Positions 1 to 5,702 of a stretch of DNA of 8,528 nucleotides are shown here, one piece after another. The stretch is taken from assembly GCA_034430835.1 (NCBI GenBank), contig DAOUDX010000266.1, positions 1 through 8,528 on the forward strand. The letters run 5' to 3'. The stretch's first letter is position 1; each line of letters opens with the position of its first letter. Source of the stretch: JAFGED01 sp034430835 (lineage in GTDB: Bacteria > Chloroflexota > Anaerolineae > B4-G1). The position numbers and the translations under genes are program-made. The notes under the pieces are model-generated. The model was given only the letters and a program-made list of their open reading frames with translations, was not told where the DNA came from and did no database searches.

Positions 1-67
1 CTTGGCTGCGAAGGAACGATTTACATGACCCAAGCCAATTTGTCTCGCACGACGCCATTTGGCATCC

Positions 68-88
68 AAAGCACGGCAAAAGCGTGCT
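68..88 (-). terminator. Weak hairpin downstream of rlmB, possible terminator
   Basis: On the minus strand, AGCACG (88-83) and CGTGCT (75-70) can form a 6-bp stem around a 7-nt loop, followed by only two further T residues (69-68) before GG. It lies about 70 nt after the rlmB stop, where the end of the cluster transcript would be expected. The U-tract is poor, so this is a tentative call. The rest of 1-155 shows no recognisable gene, tRNA or repeat. Confidence 0.25.
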
Positions 89-155
89 CAGTTTGGGGGT
101 TTTAGTCACAATTCCAGAGATGCACCCATGTGAGATAGAGCGCAAATGGGCGATG

Positions 156-920
156 TCATCCACCATGCGCCATTCGCATCTTCGCCTCTCGCTGACGCAG
201 CACTTCGTAAAGCACGATCGACCCCGCCACCGACGCGTTGAGTGAGGTGACTTGGCCACACATCGGCAGTTGGATCAAGAAATCACAACGTTCCCGCACC
301 AGCCGCCGTAAACCCTCCCCCTCGCTGCCTGCCACCAGCGCCAGCGGCCCGGTCAAGTCGGCCTTGTGATACAATTGTGCCTCGCCTGCTGCCTCCAACC
401 CCGCCACCCACACATCTTCCCTTTTGAGCCTGCCGATGGCATCCACTAGGTTCGTCACCTGGGCCACCAGCAGGTGCTCCACCGCCCCGGCCGAGGCGTG
501 GACCACCGCCGGGGTGATACCCACCGCCCGCCGCCGTTGGATCACCACCCCATGAACGCCCACTGCCTCCGCCGTGCGCAGTAAACTTCCCACGTTCTGT
601 GGGTCCTTCAGCAGGTCGAGCAGCAGGAGCAGCGGAGCCTCGCCCCGCGACCGGGCCAGCGCCAAGATACCGGCTAGCGAACTGTAGGGGTAGTCGCTCG
701 TCTCCAGCGCTACCCCTTGGTGATGAACGTCACCGAGCCGGTCCAGATCGCGCCGCTGGGCTCGGCTCACCGGTACCCTGGACTGTCTGGCCAGGAGAAC
801 GATCTGATTGACGGCATCCATCTCCCGGATGCCCTCGGCCAGGATCAGCTTGTAGGGCTTGCGTCGGCCGGCCCGCAACGATTCACAGACGCCATTCCGA
901 CCGTACAATATCTCAAGCAC
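156..920 (-). CDS. rlmB: 23S rRNA 2'-O-ribose methyltransferase, TrmH/SpoU family (RlmB-like)
   Basis: This 254-residue protein is a SPOUT-class methyltransferase that uses SAM to methylate a ribose 2'-OH; RlmB-type members act on a guanosine of 23S rRNA in the cytoplasm. The N-terminal ~75 residues match the small L30e-like substrate-binding domain (LYGRNGVCESLRAGRR near the start). The catalytic domain carries motif 1 around D102-G122 (KDPQNVGSLLRTAEA, with N109 and R115), motif 2 at 198-204 (GSEGEGL) and motif 3 at 219-232 (PM..VTSLNASVA). These form the deep trefoil knot, and the length is normal for the family. The start is GTG at 920, with GAGGAG upstream at a somewhat long spacing. It is the last gene of the cluster, 103 nt after cysS; cysS-rlmB proximity is also known from Firmicutes. 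The family is certain. The exact target nucleotide is inferred, and a TrmH-family paralogue is the alternative. Confidence 0.93.
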   Translation of the reverse strand: MLEILYGRNGVCESLRAGRRKPYKLILAEGIREMDAVNQIVLLARQSRVPVSRAQRRDLDRLGDVHHQGVALETSDYPYSSLAGILALARSRGEAPLLLLLDLLKDPQNVGSLLRTAEAVGVHGVVIQRRRAVGITPAVVHASAGAVEHLLVAQVTNLVDAIGRLKREDVWVAGLEAAGEAQLYHKADLTGPLALVAGSEGEGLRRLVRERCDFLIQLPMCGQVTSLNASVAGSIVLYEVLRQREAKMRMAHGG

Positions 921-945
921 CGATCCTGTCTCCTCTCCCCCCGGT

Positions 946-984
946 AAAGCGAAAGGCCAGACGCAGAGCGATCCGCACCTGGCC
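946..984 (-). terminator. 13-bp hairpin plus interrupted U-tract between cysS and rlmB
   Basis: Read on the minus strand, the two halves of 984-955 pair end to end as 13 consecutive base pairs around a UCGC tetraloop. The outer arms are GGCCAG and CTGGCC, and three pairs are G.U wobbles. TTTCGCTTT (954-946) follows. In plus-strand RNA the wobble positions become A.C mismatches, so the full stem exists only in the transcript of the cysS-rlmB cluster. The shape fits a leaky intrinsic terminator, or a processing or stability element that lowers rlmB relative to cysS. The U-tract is interrupted by CGC, so termination efficiency is uncertain. Confidence 0.5.
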
Positions 985-1023
985 CAAGCACTCCAACGCC
1001 CTCTTGGTTCTCAGAAAGCGGCC

Positions 1024-2475
1024 CTATCTCTCTACCCGCCAGGTTGGCCCCTCGGGTCTGTCTTCGATCACGACACCCAGCTTGCTCAACTTCTGGCGCA
1101 GGAGGTCCGCCCGATCCCAGTCTCTTGTTTCGCGATAGCGCTGGCGGATATCCAAGACGATCTCCATCAACCCTTCAACCAACTTGCCGCCCAGGTCCTG
1201 AGTCAAATCCTCGGGAATGATGCCCAGCACCCGCCCGCCTAGCTCGCGGTACAGACCATCGATCGCCGCAAGCGTGCCCACGCTCAATGGTTGTTCAGCG
1301 GTCAGGCGCGTGTTCACCTCTCTGCTAAAGTCGAAGAGAACAGCGAGGGCCTTTGGGGTGTTAAAGTCGTCATTCATCGCGTCCATGAACTCCGTACCGA
1401 CGTTCATCAGGTCAGTAACTTGGGAAAGGTCCGCTGTGCCGGACGGTATAGACTGCTTCATGCGCGACCGCAGCAGGCGCACGGTGTTGTGCAGCCGCTC
1501 GATTCCGCGCTCTGCGGCCAGCATCGCATCGCGGCTGTAGTCTATAGGACTCCTGTAATGCCCCGACAAGACAAAGTAGCGAATTGCCTCCGGGCTGTAG
1601 AGCTTGAACGCATCCTTCAGGGTGAGAAAGTTCCCCAAACTCTTGCTCATCTTGACTCCACTAACGGTCAGGGAACCAGTCAGAACCCAGTAGCGAGCGA
1701 ACTGCTTGCCATTCGCGGCCTCGGACTGGGCGATCTCACACTCGTTGTGCGGGAAAATGTTCTCCAGGCCACCGCCGTGGATGTCGAACGTTTCACCAAG
1801 GTACTTGGCCGCCATTGCCGTGCACTCGGCGTGCCATCCTGGGTAACCCCCCCCCCACGGAGACGGCCAACGCAGGATGTGCTCCGACTCGGCGTGCTTC
1901 CACAACGCAAAGTCTGCCGGATGCCGCTTCTCCTCCCGCACCGCTACCCGTGCCCCTGCCTCCATCTCGTCCACCTTGCGCTTGGAGAGCTTGCCATACT
2001 CGGGGAATTCTTCCACGGAGAAATAGACATTGCCTTCCTCTGTCTCGTAGGCATACCCTTTCTCGAGCAACATCTTGACAAGCTCGATCTGCTCAGGGAT
2101 ATGAGCACTCGCGCGCGGGGAGATATTTGGGCGGATCACCCCCAAAGCGTCCATATCTTCAAAGTATGAACGCATGTAGGTTTCCACCAACTCCATCGGC
2201 TCGACTCGCTCGCGCCGCGCTCCCTTCATGATGCGATCCTCGCCCGTATCCAGCAGGTGCCCCACATCGGTGATGTTCTGCACATAGCGAACCCGGTAGC
2301 CCAGGTAGCGCAGGTAGCGCACCACCACATCCATCGTCACGTACAGCTTGGCGTGACCCAGGTGAGCGTGATCGTACACTGTAGGACCGCATACGTACAT
2401 CCCCACGTGCCCTTCCACCAATGGTTCAAAGGGCTCTTTCTCGCGAGTCAAGTAGTTGAAAACCTGTAACCTCAT
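1024..2475 (-). CDS. cysS: Cysteinyl-tRNA synthetase
   Basis: This 483-residue class Ia aminoacyl-tRNA synthetase charges tRNA-Cys with cysteine using ATP, in the cytoplasm. The HIGH-type signature is HLGH at 38-41, after the typical CGPTVYDHAHLGH block, and the KMSKS loop is exact at 275-279 (KMSKSLGNFLTL). By alignment with the E. coli enzyme, the zinc ligands are C29, C218 (GWHAEC), H243 and E247 (FPHNECEIAQSE). The C-terminal helical and anticodon-binding region (about 320-483, ending in DRADLLRQKL...GVVIEDRPEGPTWR) is complete. The ATG at 2475 follows AGGAGGAGGTA directly, 9 nt after the stop of the upstream PIN-TRAM gene, so the two are almost surely cotranscribed. One oddity is that residues 207-210 (W-G-G-G) are encoded by a run of ten G on the coding strand. 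Most homologues read WG(x)GRPGWH here. Confidence 0.98.
   Translation of the reverse strand: MRLQVFNYLTREKEPFEPLVEGHVGMYVCGPTVYDHAHLGHAKLYVTMDVVVRYLRYLGYRVRYVQNITDVGHLLDTGEDRIMKGARRERVEPMELVETYMRSYFEDMDALGVIRPNISPRASAHIPEQIELVKMLLEKGYAYETEEGNVYFSVEEFPEYGKLSKRKVDEMEAGARVAVREEKRHPADFALWKHAESEHILRWPSPWGGGYPGWHAECTAMAAKYLGETFDIHGGGLENIFPHNECEIAQSEAANGKQFARYWVLTGSLTVSGVKMSKSLGNFLTLKDAFKLYSPEAIRYFVLSGHYRSPIDYSRDAMLAAERGIERLHNTVRLLRSRMKQSIPSGTADLSQVTDLMNVGTEFMDAMNDDFNTPKALAVLFDFSREVNTRLTAEQPLSVGTLAAIDGLYRELGGRVLGIIPEDLTQDLGGKLVEGLMEIVLDIRQRYRETRDWDRADLLRQKLSKLGVVIEDRPEGPTWRVER
1847..1856. repeat. Ten-base C/G homopolymer inside cysS
   Basis: Ten consecutive C on the plus strand (G on the coding strand) span the codons for W207 to G210 of cysteinyl-tRNA synthetase, just before the zinc-binding PGWHAEC segment. 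The reading frame is intact as given. A tract of this length is prone to replication slippage and to sequencing miscalls. Confidence 0.95.
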
Positions 2476-2484
2476 TACCTCCTC

Positions 2485-3531
2485 CTACCCCTCCGGGCGG
2501 GCAAAGAGCATACGACCGGCAGCCGTCTGCAGCACCTTGGTCACAATCACCTCGACCTCACATCCAATAAAGGGCTTCCCGCTCTCCACTACAACCATCG
2601 TACCGTCGTCCAGGTATCCCACACCCTGACCAATTTCCTTCCCCTCCTGTATGATTCTGACCACAAGCGATTCGCCGGGAAGGTAGAGCGCCTTGACGGC
2701 GTTGGCCAGCTCGTTAATGTTAAGCACTCTTACCCCCTGCAACTCGGCCACACGGTTGAGATTGTAATCATTGGTGATGATAGGACAGCGCAGCCGCTTT
2801 GCCAGCAGCACCAGTTTATCGTCCACCTCTCGTGCATCCTCAACGTCTCTATCGGTGATGCTCACCGGCGTGACAGACTCTTCCTGGAGCCGCCGCAACA
2901 TATCCAACCCGCGCCGCCCTCGGTTGCGCCTCAAGACATCGGGGGAATCGGCGATGTGTTGAAGCTCGTTGAGCACAAAGCGAGGAACTTGCAGTTCGCC
3001 TCCGATGAAACCAGTGCGGCTGATATCGGCGATACGCCCGTCAATGATGACACTGGTATCTAAGAGCACGAGGCTGTGCCTGATGCCCCCCTCTGCGTCG
3101 TCGCTCCACGCTGGTAGCCGCCCACGAATTGCGCTGAAAATATCGTCCGCGCGCATATAGTAGATCATTATGAAGATCGCACCAAACATAAGTGCGGCGA
3201 CAAAGGGCAGAATCCGATTGAAAGGCTCGGGGAGTAGCGAGAGTTGTAATGAGAAGAGGGCTGCGACGATCAGGCCCGTGATCAACCCGAGGACAATGGC
3301 CAGTAGCTTCTGCGCCGACGCTTGCCGGATGCGTTTGCGTAAGGCTAAGTAGGGGCGCACAGTCAGATAAGGCGTCAATACCAGCCCAGTCAGCGCACCG
3401 ACGAACATAAAGAGAAGCGCGTACCAGTACGGAGATTCTCCTGACCATACCACGACGTAGGCACCAAGTATGGCCCCGCTGACACCCAAGATGATCGCCC
3501 CAAAAACGCGGGAAACGAAATCCGCACTCAT
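2485..3531 (-). CDS. Membrane-anchored PIN-TRAM domain protein (YacL family)
   Basis: This 348-residue putative nuclease resembles Bacillus YacL. Four predicted membrane helices lie at about 8-29, 36-57, 76-98 and 106-126. A PIN domain at about 153-275 carries the acidic metal-binding set D158 (LLDTSVIIDGR), E189 (FVLNELQHIA), D237/D238 (EVDDK) and D255 (ITNDYN). A C-terminal TRAM domain (about 283-345; LPGESLVVRIIQEG...GVGYLDDGTMVVVE) probably binds RNA. PIN domains of this type are Mg-dependent ribonucleases; the substrate is unknown. The ATG at 3531 is chosen because GGGAGGG lies 8 nt upstream and the hydrophobic N-terminus then matches the family. A TTG at 3627 would add 32 residues without homology. 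It is first in the cluster with cysS and rlmB. Family length is about 350-370 residues, so it is complete. Confidence 0.92.
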   Translation of the reverse strand: MSADFVSRVFGAIILGVSGAILGAYVVVWSGESPYWYALLFMFVGALTGLVLTPYLTVRPYLALRKRIRQASAQKLLAIVLGLITGLIVAALFSLQLSLLPEPFNRILPFVAALMFGAIFIMIYYMRADDIFSAIRGRLPAWSDDAEGGIRHSLVLLDTSVIIDGRIADISRTGFIGGELQVPRFVLNELQHIADSPDVLRRNRGRRGLDMLRRLQEESVTPVSITDRDVEDAREVDDKLVLLAKRLRCPIITNDYNLNRVAELQGVRVLNINELANAVKALYLPGESLVVRIIQEGKEIGQGVGYLDDGTMVVVESGKPFIGCEVEVIVTKVLQTAAGRMLFARPEG

Positions 3532-3567
3532 AAGGTATCCCTCCCGGTTCAAGCCCGAGCGCATAGA

Positions 3568-3585
3568 GCCTGTAACAAAACAGGC
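3568..3585 (-). other. Perfect 6-bp hairpin in the leader of the PIN-TRAM gene
   Basis: GCCTGT and ACAGGC flank a 6-nt loop (TTTGTT on the minus strand). The hairpin sits 37 nt upstream of the ATG at 3531, inside the inferred 5' leader of roughly 240 nt between the promoter at 3776-3803 and the gene. No U-tract follows, so it is not an intrinsic terminator. It could affect leader stability or be coincidental. Confidence 0.3.
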
Positions 3586-3770
3586 GAGAACCAGCAAGGC
3601 CCTCACCTGCAGAAAGACGCCAGGCAACCCGGACTATTGCATGGGGGCGGTTCTCATGTCAGAGTACTGCATAGAAGAGTAGAAATAAACCAATGAGTAC
3701 ACGCCATCGAACCGCACGACGGGCAACAAGAATGAACACAATAAAAGGTCCCCGCTGATAAGGCCAAGCA

Positions 3771-3785
3771 GTGTTATCTTAACAC
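3771..3785. promoter_or_regulatory. 15-bp perfect dyad overlapping the -10 (operator-like)
   Basis: GTGTTA TCT TAACAC is a perfect inverted repeat with a 3-bp centre. It covers the whole -10 hexamer (3776-3781) and extends to about the predicted start of transcription. A repressor dimer bound here would block RNA polymerase. The cognate regulator is not in the window. The placement beside an arsenite-transporter remnant allows an ancestral ArsR-type site, but I cannot match the sequence to a known operator. Confidence 0.4.
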
Positions 3786-3803
3786 ATTCGTGGCAAAAGT
3801 CAA
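3776..3803 (-). promoter_or_regulatory. Sigma70-type promoter for the PIN-TRAM / cysS / rlmB cluster
   Basis: On the minus strand, the -35 is TTGACT (3803-3798, five of six to consensus), the spacer is 16 nt and the -10 is TAAGAT (3781-3776, four of six). Transcription would begin near 3769, giving a leader of about 240 nt before the PIN-TRAM start. The -35 overlaps the last codon and stop (TGA, 3802-3800) of the ACR3 remnant, so the housekeeping promoter and the dead gene share bases. No better promoter was seen closer to the gene. Confidence 0.5.
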
Positions 3804-4043
3804 CATTGCTGGGACCAGAAGCCCTTCTTCCCCAGAGCTCTGCCCAGGTAAACCAGGGTGAGCATGATGGGTCCAACAGGGCTGGGTACATCATCAGGAA
3901 CAGATGTCGATGGGGACTGAAATCCCGCGCACCTGCCAGGAATCGATGGCTTCGCTGATGCTGGGCACCGTTTGCCAAAGCACGACGCCGACAGCCATAC
4001 AGAGTGCGACCCACAAGGCCAGATGCTTTTCGAATTTGCTCAT
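3800..4043 (-). pseudogene. ACR3/ArsB-type arsenite efflux transporter remnant
   Basis: From ATG 4043 the minus strand encodes 49 residues ending in TGA (3896-3894). They contain the first membrane helix of an ACR3-family arsenite permease (HLALWVALCMAVGVVLWQTV) and ISVPIDI. In the next frame, from 3903, the conserved continuation LFLMMYPALLD follows. The join looks like a small deletion, for example about 4 nt around the usual Ile-Gly-Leu codons. From 3874 a third frame reads GPIMLTLVYLGRALGKKGFW and ends at TGA 3802-3800. This resembles the family's last helix (VEVPVMLxLV...). Intact ACR3 has about 350 residues and ten helices, so roughly 250 or more residues are missing from the middle. 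The N-terminal assignment is strong; the C-terminal one is inference. The remnant follows the methyltransferase stop by 36 nt. Confidence 0.8.
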
Positions 4044-4079
4044 CCCATTGTCTTCTTCGCTCAATGCTCAAGCAATCGC

Positions 4080-4736
4080 TTATGCCAGAACACGTCTGCC
4101 CGCGTCCGCTCCCTCTTGCACTGGCCGCGTCCCCACCACAACGTGCACGCAGCGCCAGGGGCCGTACTCCTCCCGCTCGACCACCAGCCCTCGTACCTCC
4201 ATCAGCGGGATCTCATCCCGCATAAAGTCGCCAAAGGCCTCCCACAACCTCGCCAGCAGGTGAGCAAAGAAATTTCCATTGGATGCCTCTCCTGCGTCCA
4301 CGATGATCACCTGCCCACCGGGCCGGGTCACGCGCGCCATCTCGTCCAGCGCCCGATCGGCGTCGGGAAAAGCGCTAAAGGCGAAGGTGGAGAGCACCGC
4401 ATCAAAGGTGCCATCCGGCCAAGGCAGGCCGTACGCGCTGCCGATGCATAGGTCGGATTCCCTACCGCACGCAGCCAGCCTTCGCTTGGTCAGGCGCACC
4501 ATCCCTGGTGCCAGATCCAACCCCGACATCTTGTACCGCTCTGCCAGTTCCAAGTGCAGCCTGCCGCTGCCAAAGCCAATCTCCAGCAGGCGACTGCCTG
4601 CAGGGGGCAGATAGCGCAGCGCCCGTCGGCGCAATCGGTGGGTGGTGTTGGCCGTGAACCAATCGACTCCGTCATAGAGCCAGGCCAGCCGGTCGTAGAC
4701 AGGGGCCCAGAAACGGCGCTGTAACTTTTCACGCAC
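4080..4736 (-). CDS. Class I SAM-dependent methyltransferase (UbiE/Methyltransf_11-like)
   Basis: This 218-residue Rossmann-fold methyltransferase shows motif I LLEIGFGSGRL (50-60), post-I GLDLAPGMV (72-80, D74 the likely SAM ribose contact), motif II FDAVLSTFAF (111-120) and motif III RPGGQVIIVD (138-147). The N-terminal helix (REKLQRRFWAPVYDRLAWLYD) resembles UbiE- and phospholipid-type N-methyltransferases. The substrate cannot be told from sequence. Start choice: GTG at 4736 has AGAGG (4747-4743) 6 nt upstream, and similarity begins here. An in-frame ATG at 4835 would add 33 low-complexity residues. Although it precedes an arsenite-transporter remnant, it has only three Cys (90, 97, 196), spaced unlike those of the arsenite methyltransferase ArsM, and is shorter. 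I therefore do not call it ArsM. Confidence 0.88.
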   Translation of the reverse strand: MREKLQRRFWAPVYDRLAWLYDGVDWFTANTTHRLRRRALRYLPPAGSRLLEIGFGSGRLHLELAERYKMSGLDLAPGMVRLTKRRLAACGRESDLCIGSAYGLPWPDGTFDAVLSTFAFSAFPDADRALDEMARVTRPGGQVIIVDAGEASNGNFFAHLLARLWEAFGDFMRDEIPLMEVRGLVVEREEYGPWRCVHVVVGTRPVQEGADAGRRVLA

Positions 4737-4804
4737 AGGAAACCTCTGGGGTGCACATGGGGCATGGGCAGTCGGGCGGGCGGACACACTGAGGCAAATC
4801 GGGA

Positions 4805-4876
4805 CCCGCCGCCGAAGGATGCAGCTTGAGCGCAAGCGCTCCTAGACACCAAGTTGTCTCGCGGGATGGCGGCGGA
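4805..4876 (-). other. Possible structured RNA segment between the 66-aa gene and the methyltransferase
   Basis: Immediately after the TAG at 4879-4877, the minus strand reads CCGCCGCC (4875-4868), which can pair with GGCGGCGG (4813-4806). Between these arms lie two hairpins only 2 nt apart: AGACA/TGTCT (4859-4855 with 4848-4844, 6-nt loop) and GAGCG/CGCTC (4841-4837 with 4832-4828, CTTG loop). Together they could form a three-way junction. There is no U-tract, so it is not an intrinsic terminator. The GC-rich trinucleotide arms may pair by chance. No other gene was seen in the 140-nt gap. Confidence 0.3.
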
Positions 4877-5077
4877 CTAGGCTTTCTTCATCGGGCGGCA
4901 GGTGGCGTGGAGGTAGGCGAAATCCCCGCGCGGTGGGGCTAGGTCGATGACCTCGGTGACCTCGAATAGCTCATCTCCCAGTTTCTCCTGGTCACCGATC
5001 TGCGGCGGAGTATCGCGGTTCACGATCTCCCCCGGGTGCGGCCTGCCGATGACGACGTAGCTGACCTTGTAGATCAC
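4877..5077 (-). CDS. Small uncharacterised protein, 66 residues
   Basis: I do not recognise a named family. The protein is soluble, with no signal peptide or membrane segment, and looks beta-rich: YKVSYVVIG, then GEIVNRDTPPQIGDQEKLGDELFEVTEVIDL, then FAYLHATCRPMKK. The IGD...LGDELFEVTEVI pattern resembles a short beta-barrel core, and there is one Cys (C60). The start is GTG at 5077 with AGGAGG 6 nt upstream. Its GTGA overlaps the stop of the upstream cyclic-nucleotide-binding gene, so translation of the two is probably coupled. The strong ribosome site, tight overlap and coding-like composition support a real gene. A role with the cyclic-nucleotide sensor is inference from position only. Confidence 0.75.
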   Translation of the reverse strand: MIYKVSYVVIGRPHPGEIVNRDTPPQIGDQEKLGDELFEVTEVIDLAPPRGDFAYLHATCRPMKKA

Positions 5078-5553
5078 GTCACACCTCCTGACAACCCCAC
5101 CTGCAAGTTGCGGTGGCGCAGCTTGAACGATAGGTCAGCGGCGATGTTGCGCATCACGGCGAAGCCAATGTGGTGATTCGTGTTACACAGATCCAAGAGA
5201 GCCTGGCGGGGGATGATGTAGAGGGTGGTGCCATCCACAGCGCAGCGCACCGTCGCCGAGCGAGCACCGCGATCCAACAACGCCATCTCGCCAAACACCT
5301 GGCCCCGCCCGAGGCGGACGATAGGGTTCACCTGGAGCCGCCCTGCCACGTCGGGGACCACCTCCTGGGAGACTTCCACTTCGACCAAGCCGCTGCAGAC
5401 GACGTAAATATCGTCGGAGGGGTCGCCCTCCAGAATAACGATGTCGCCTCTGCTGTAGGCCTTTTCCTGACCCAGGACGGTCACCTGCTCGATCTGCTCG
5501 GACGTGAGTTCGTGAAATAGCTCACTCAGCCGCAGCAACTCGGTAACTGACAT
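5074..5553 (-). CDS. Cyclic nucleotide-binding domain protein (Crp-like sensor without HTH)
   Basis: This 159-residue protein consists almost wholly of one cNMP-binding beta-roll (about 11-125) followed by a short C-helix. The N-terminal helix LLRLSELFHELTSEQIEQV is typical, as is GDIVILEGDPSDDIYVVCSGLVEVEV. The phosphate-binding cassette FGEMALLDRGARSATV (87-102) keeps the cyclic-phosphate residues E89 and R98, so real cAMP or cGMP binding is plausible. There is no DNA-binding domain or catalytic domain, so it would act through a partner. The ATG at 5553 follows AAGGAGG with 5-nt spacing; the open frame extends upstream to 5679 but without family similarity. It overlaps the 66-residue gene by 4 nt and is divergent from the acyl-CoA synthetase gene. 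Confidence 0.9.
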   Translation of the reverse strand: MSVTELLRLSELFHELTSEQIEQVTVLGQEKAYSRGDIVILEGDPSDDIYVVCSGLVEVEVSQEVVPDVAGRLQVNPIVRLGRGQVFGEMALLDRGARSATVRCAVDGTTLYIIPRQALLDLCNTNHHIGFAVMRNIAADLSFKLRHRNLQVGLSGGVT

Positions 5554-5608
5554 GCCTTCCTCCTTGTACACAATCAGCAACACGCACAAGACCCGGCCGC
5601 ACCATCCT

Positions 5609-5614
5609 ATTCTA
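5609..5614 (-). promoter_or_regulatory. Candidate -10 for the cyclic-nucleotide-binding gene
   Basis: TAGAAT (5614-5609 on the minus strand, five of six to TATAAT) lies 55 nt upstream of the ATG at 5553. No good -35 is at standard spacing; TTCGCC sits 19 nt upstream. The call rests on the -10 and the divergent arrangement alone. Confidence 0.3.
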
Positions 5615-5646
5615 CCACAAAACCAGTGCTTTTGGCGAATCGCGCA

Positions 5647-5676
5647 TTGGCCCTTTTTGTCTTCATCTGATACAAT
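5647..5676 (+). promoter_or_regulatory. Candidate promoter for the acyl-CoA synthetase gene
   Basis: TTGGCC (5647-5652), an 18-nt spacer and TACAAT (5671-5676) form a moderate sigma70-like promoter. Transcription would start near 5683, giving a leader of only about 20 nt that holds the AGGAGG ribosome site at 5692-5697. The -35 has four matches and the -10 five. Confidence 0.45.
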
Positions 5677-5702
5677 CAACTGGCTCGTAGCAGGAGGCGG
5701 AA

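Noticed and set aside
1..105. Open plus-strand frame from the left edge to a TAG at 103-105, as a gene tail
   Set aside because: The 34-residue translation matches no recognisable C-terminus and the other frames are similarly uninformative.
1291..2169. 292-codon plus-strand open frame antisense to cysS
   Set aside because: It lies wholly inside cysS, has no family-like motif or good ribosome site, and is the usual shadow of a GC-rich gene.
3532..3627. Longer PIN-TRAM protein from the TTG at 3627
   Set aside because: The extra 32 residues lack family similarity. The ATG at 3531 has GGGAGGG upstream and gives the expected first membrane helix.
3634..4071. 145-codon minus-strand open frame
   Set aside because: It joins an out-of-frame stretch to the shifted ACR3 segment LFLMMYPALLD and then to non-coding leader. 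The remnant explains it better than a novel protein.
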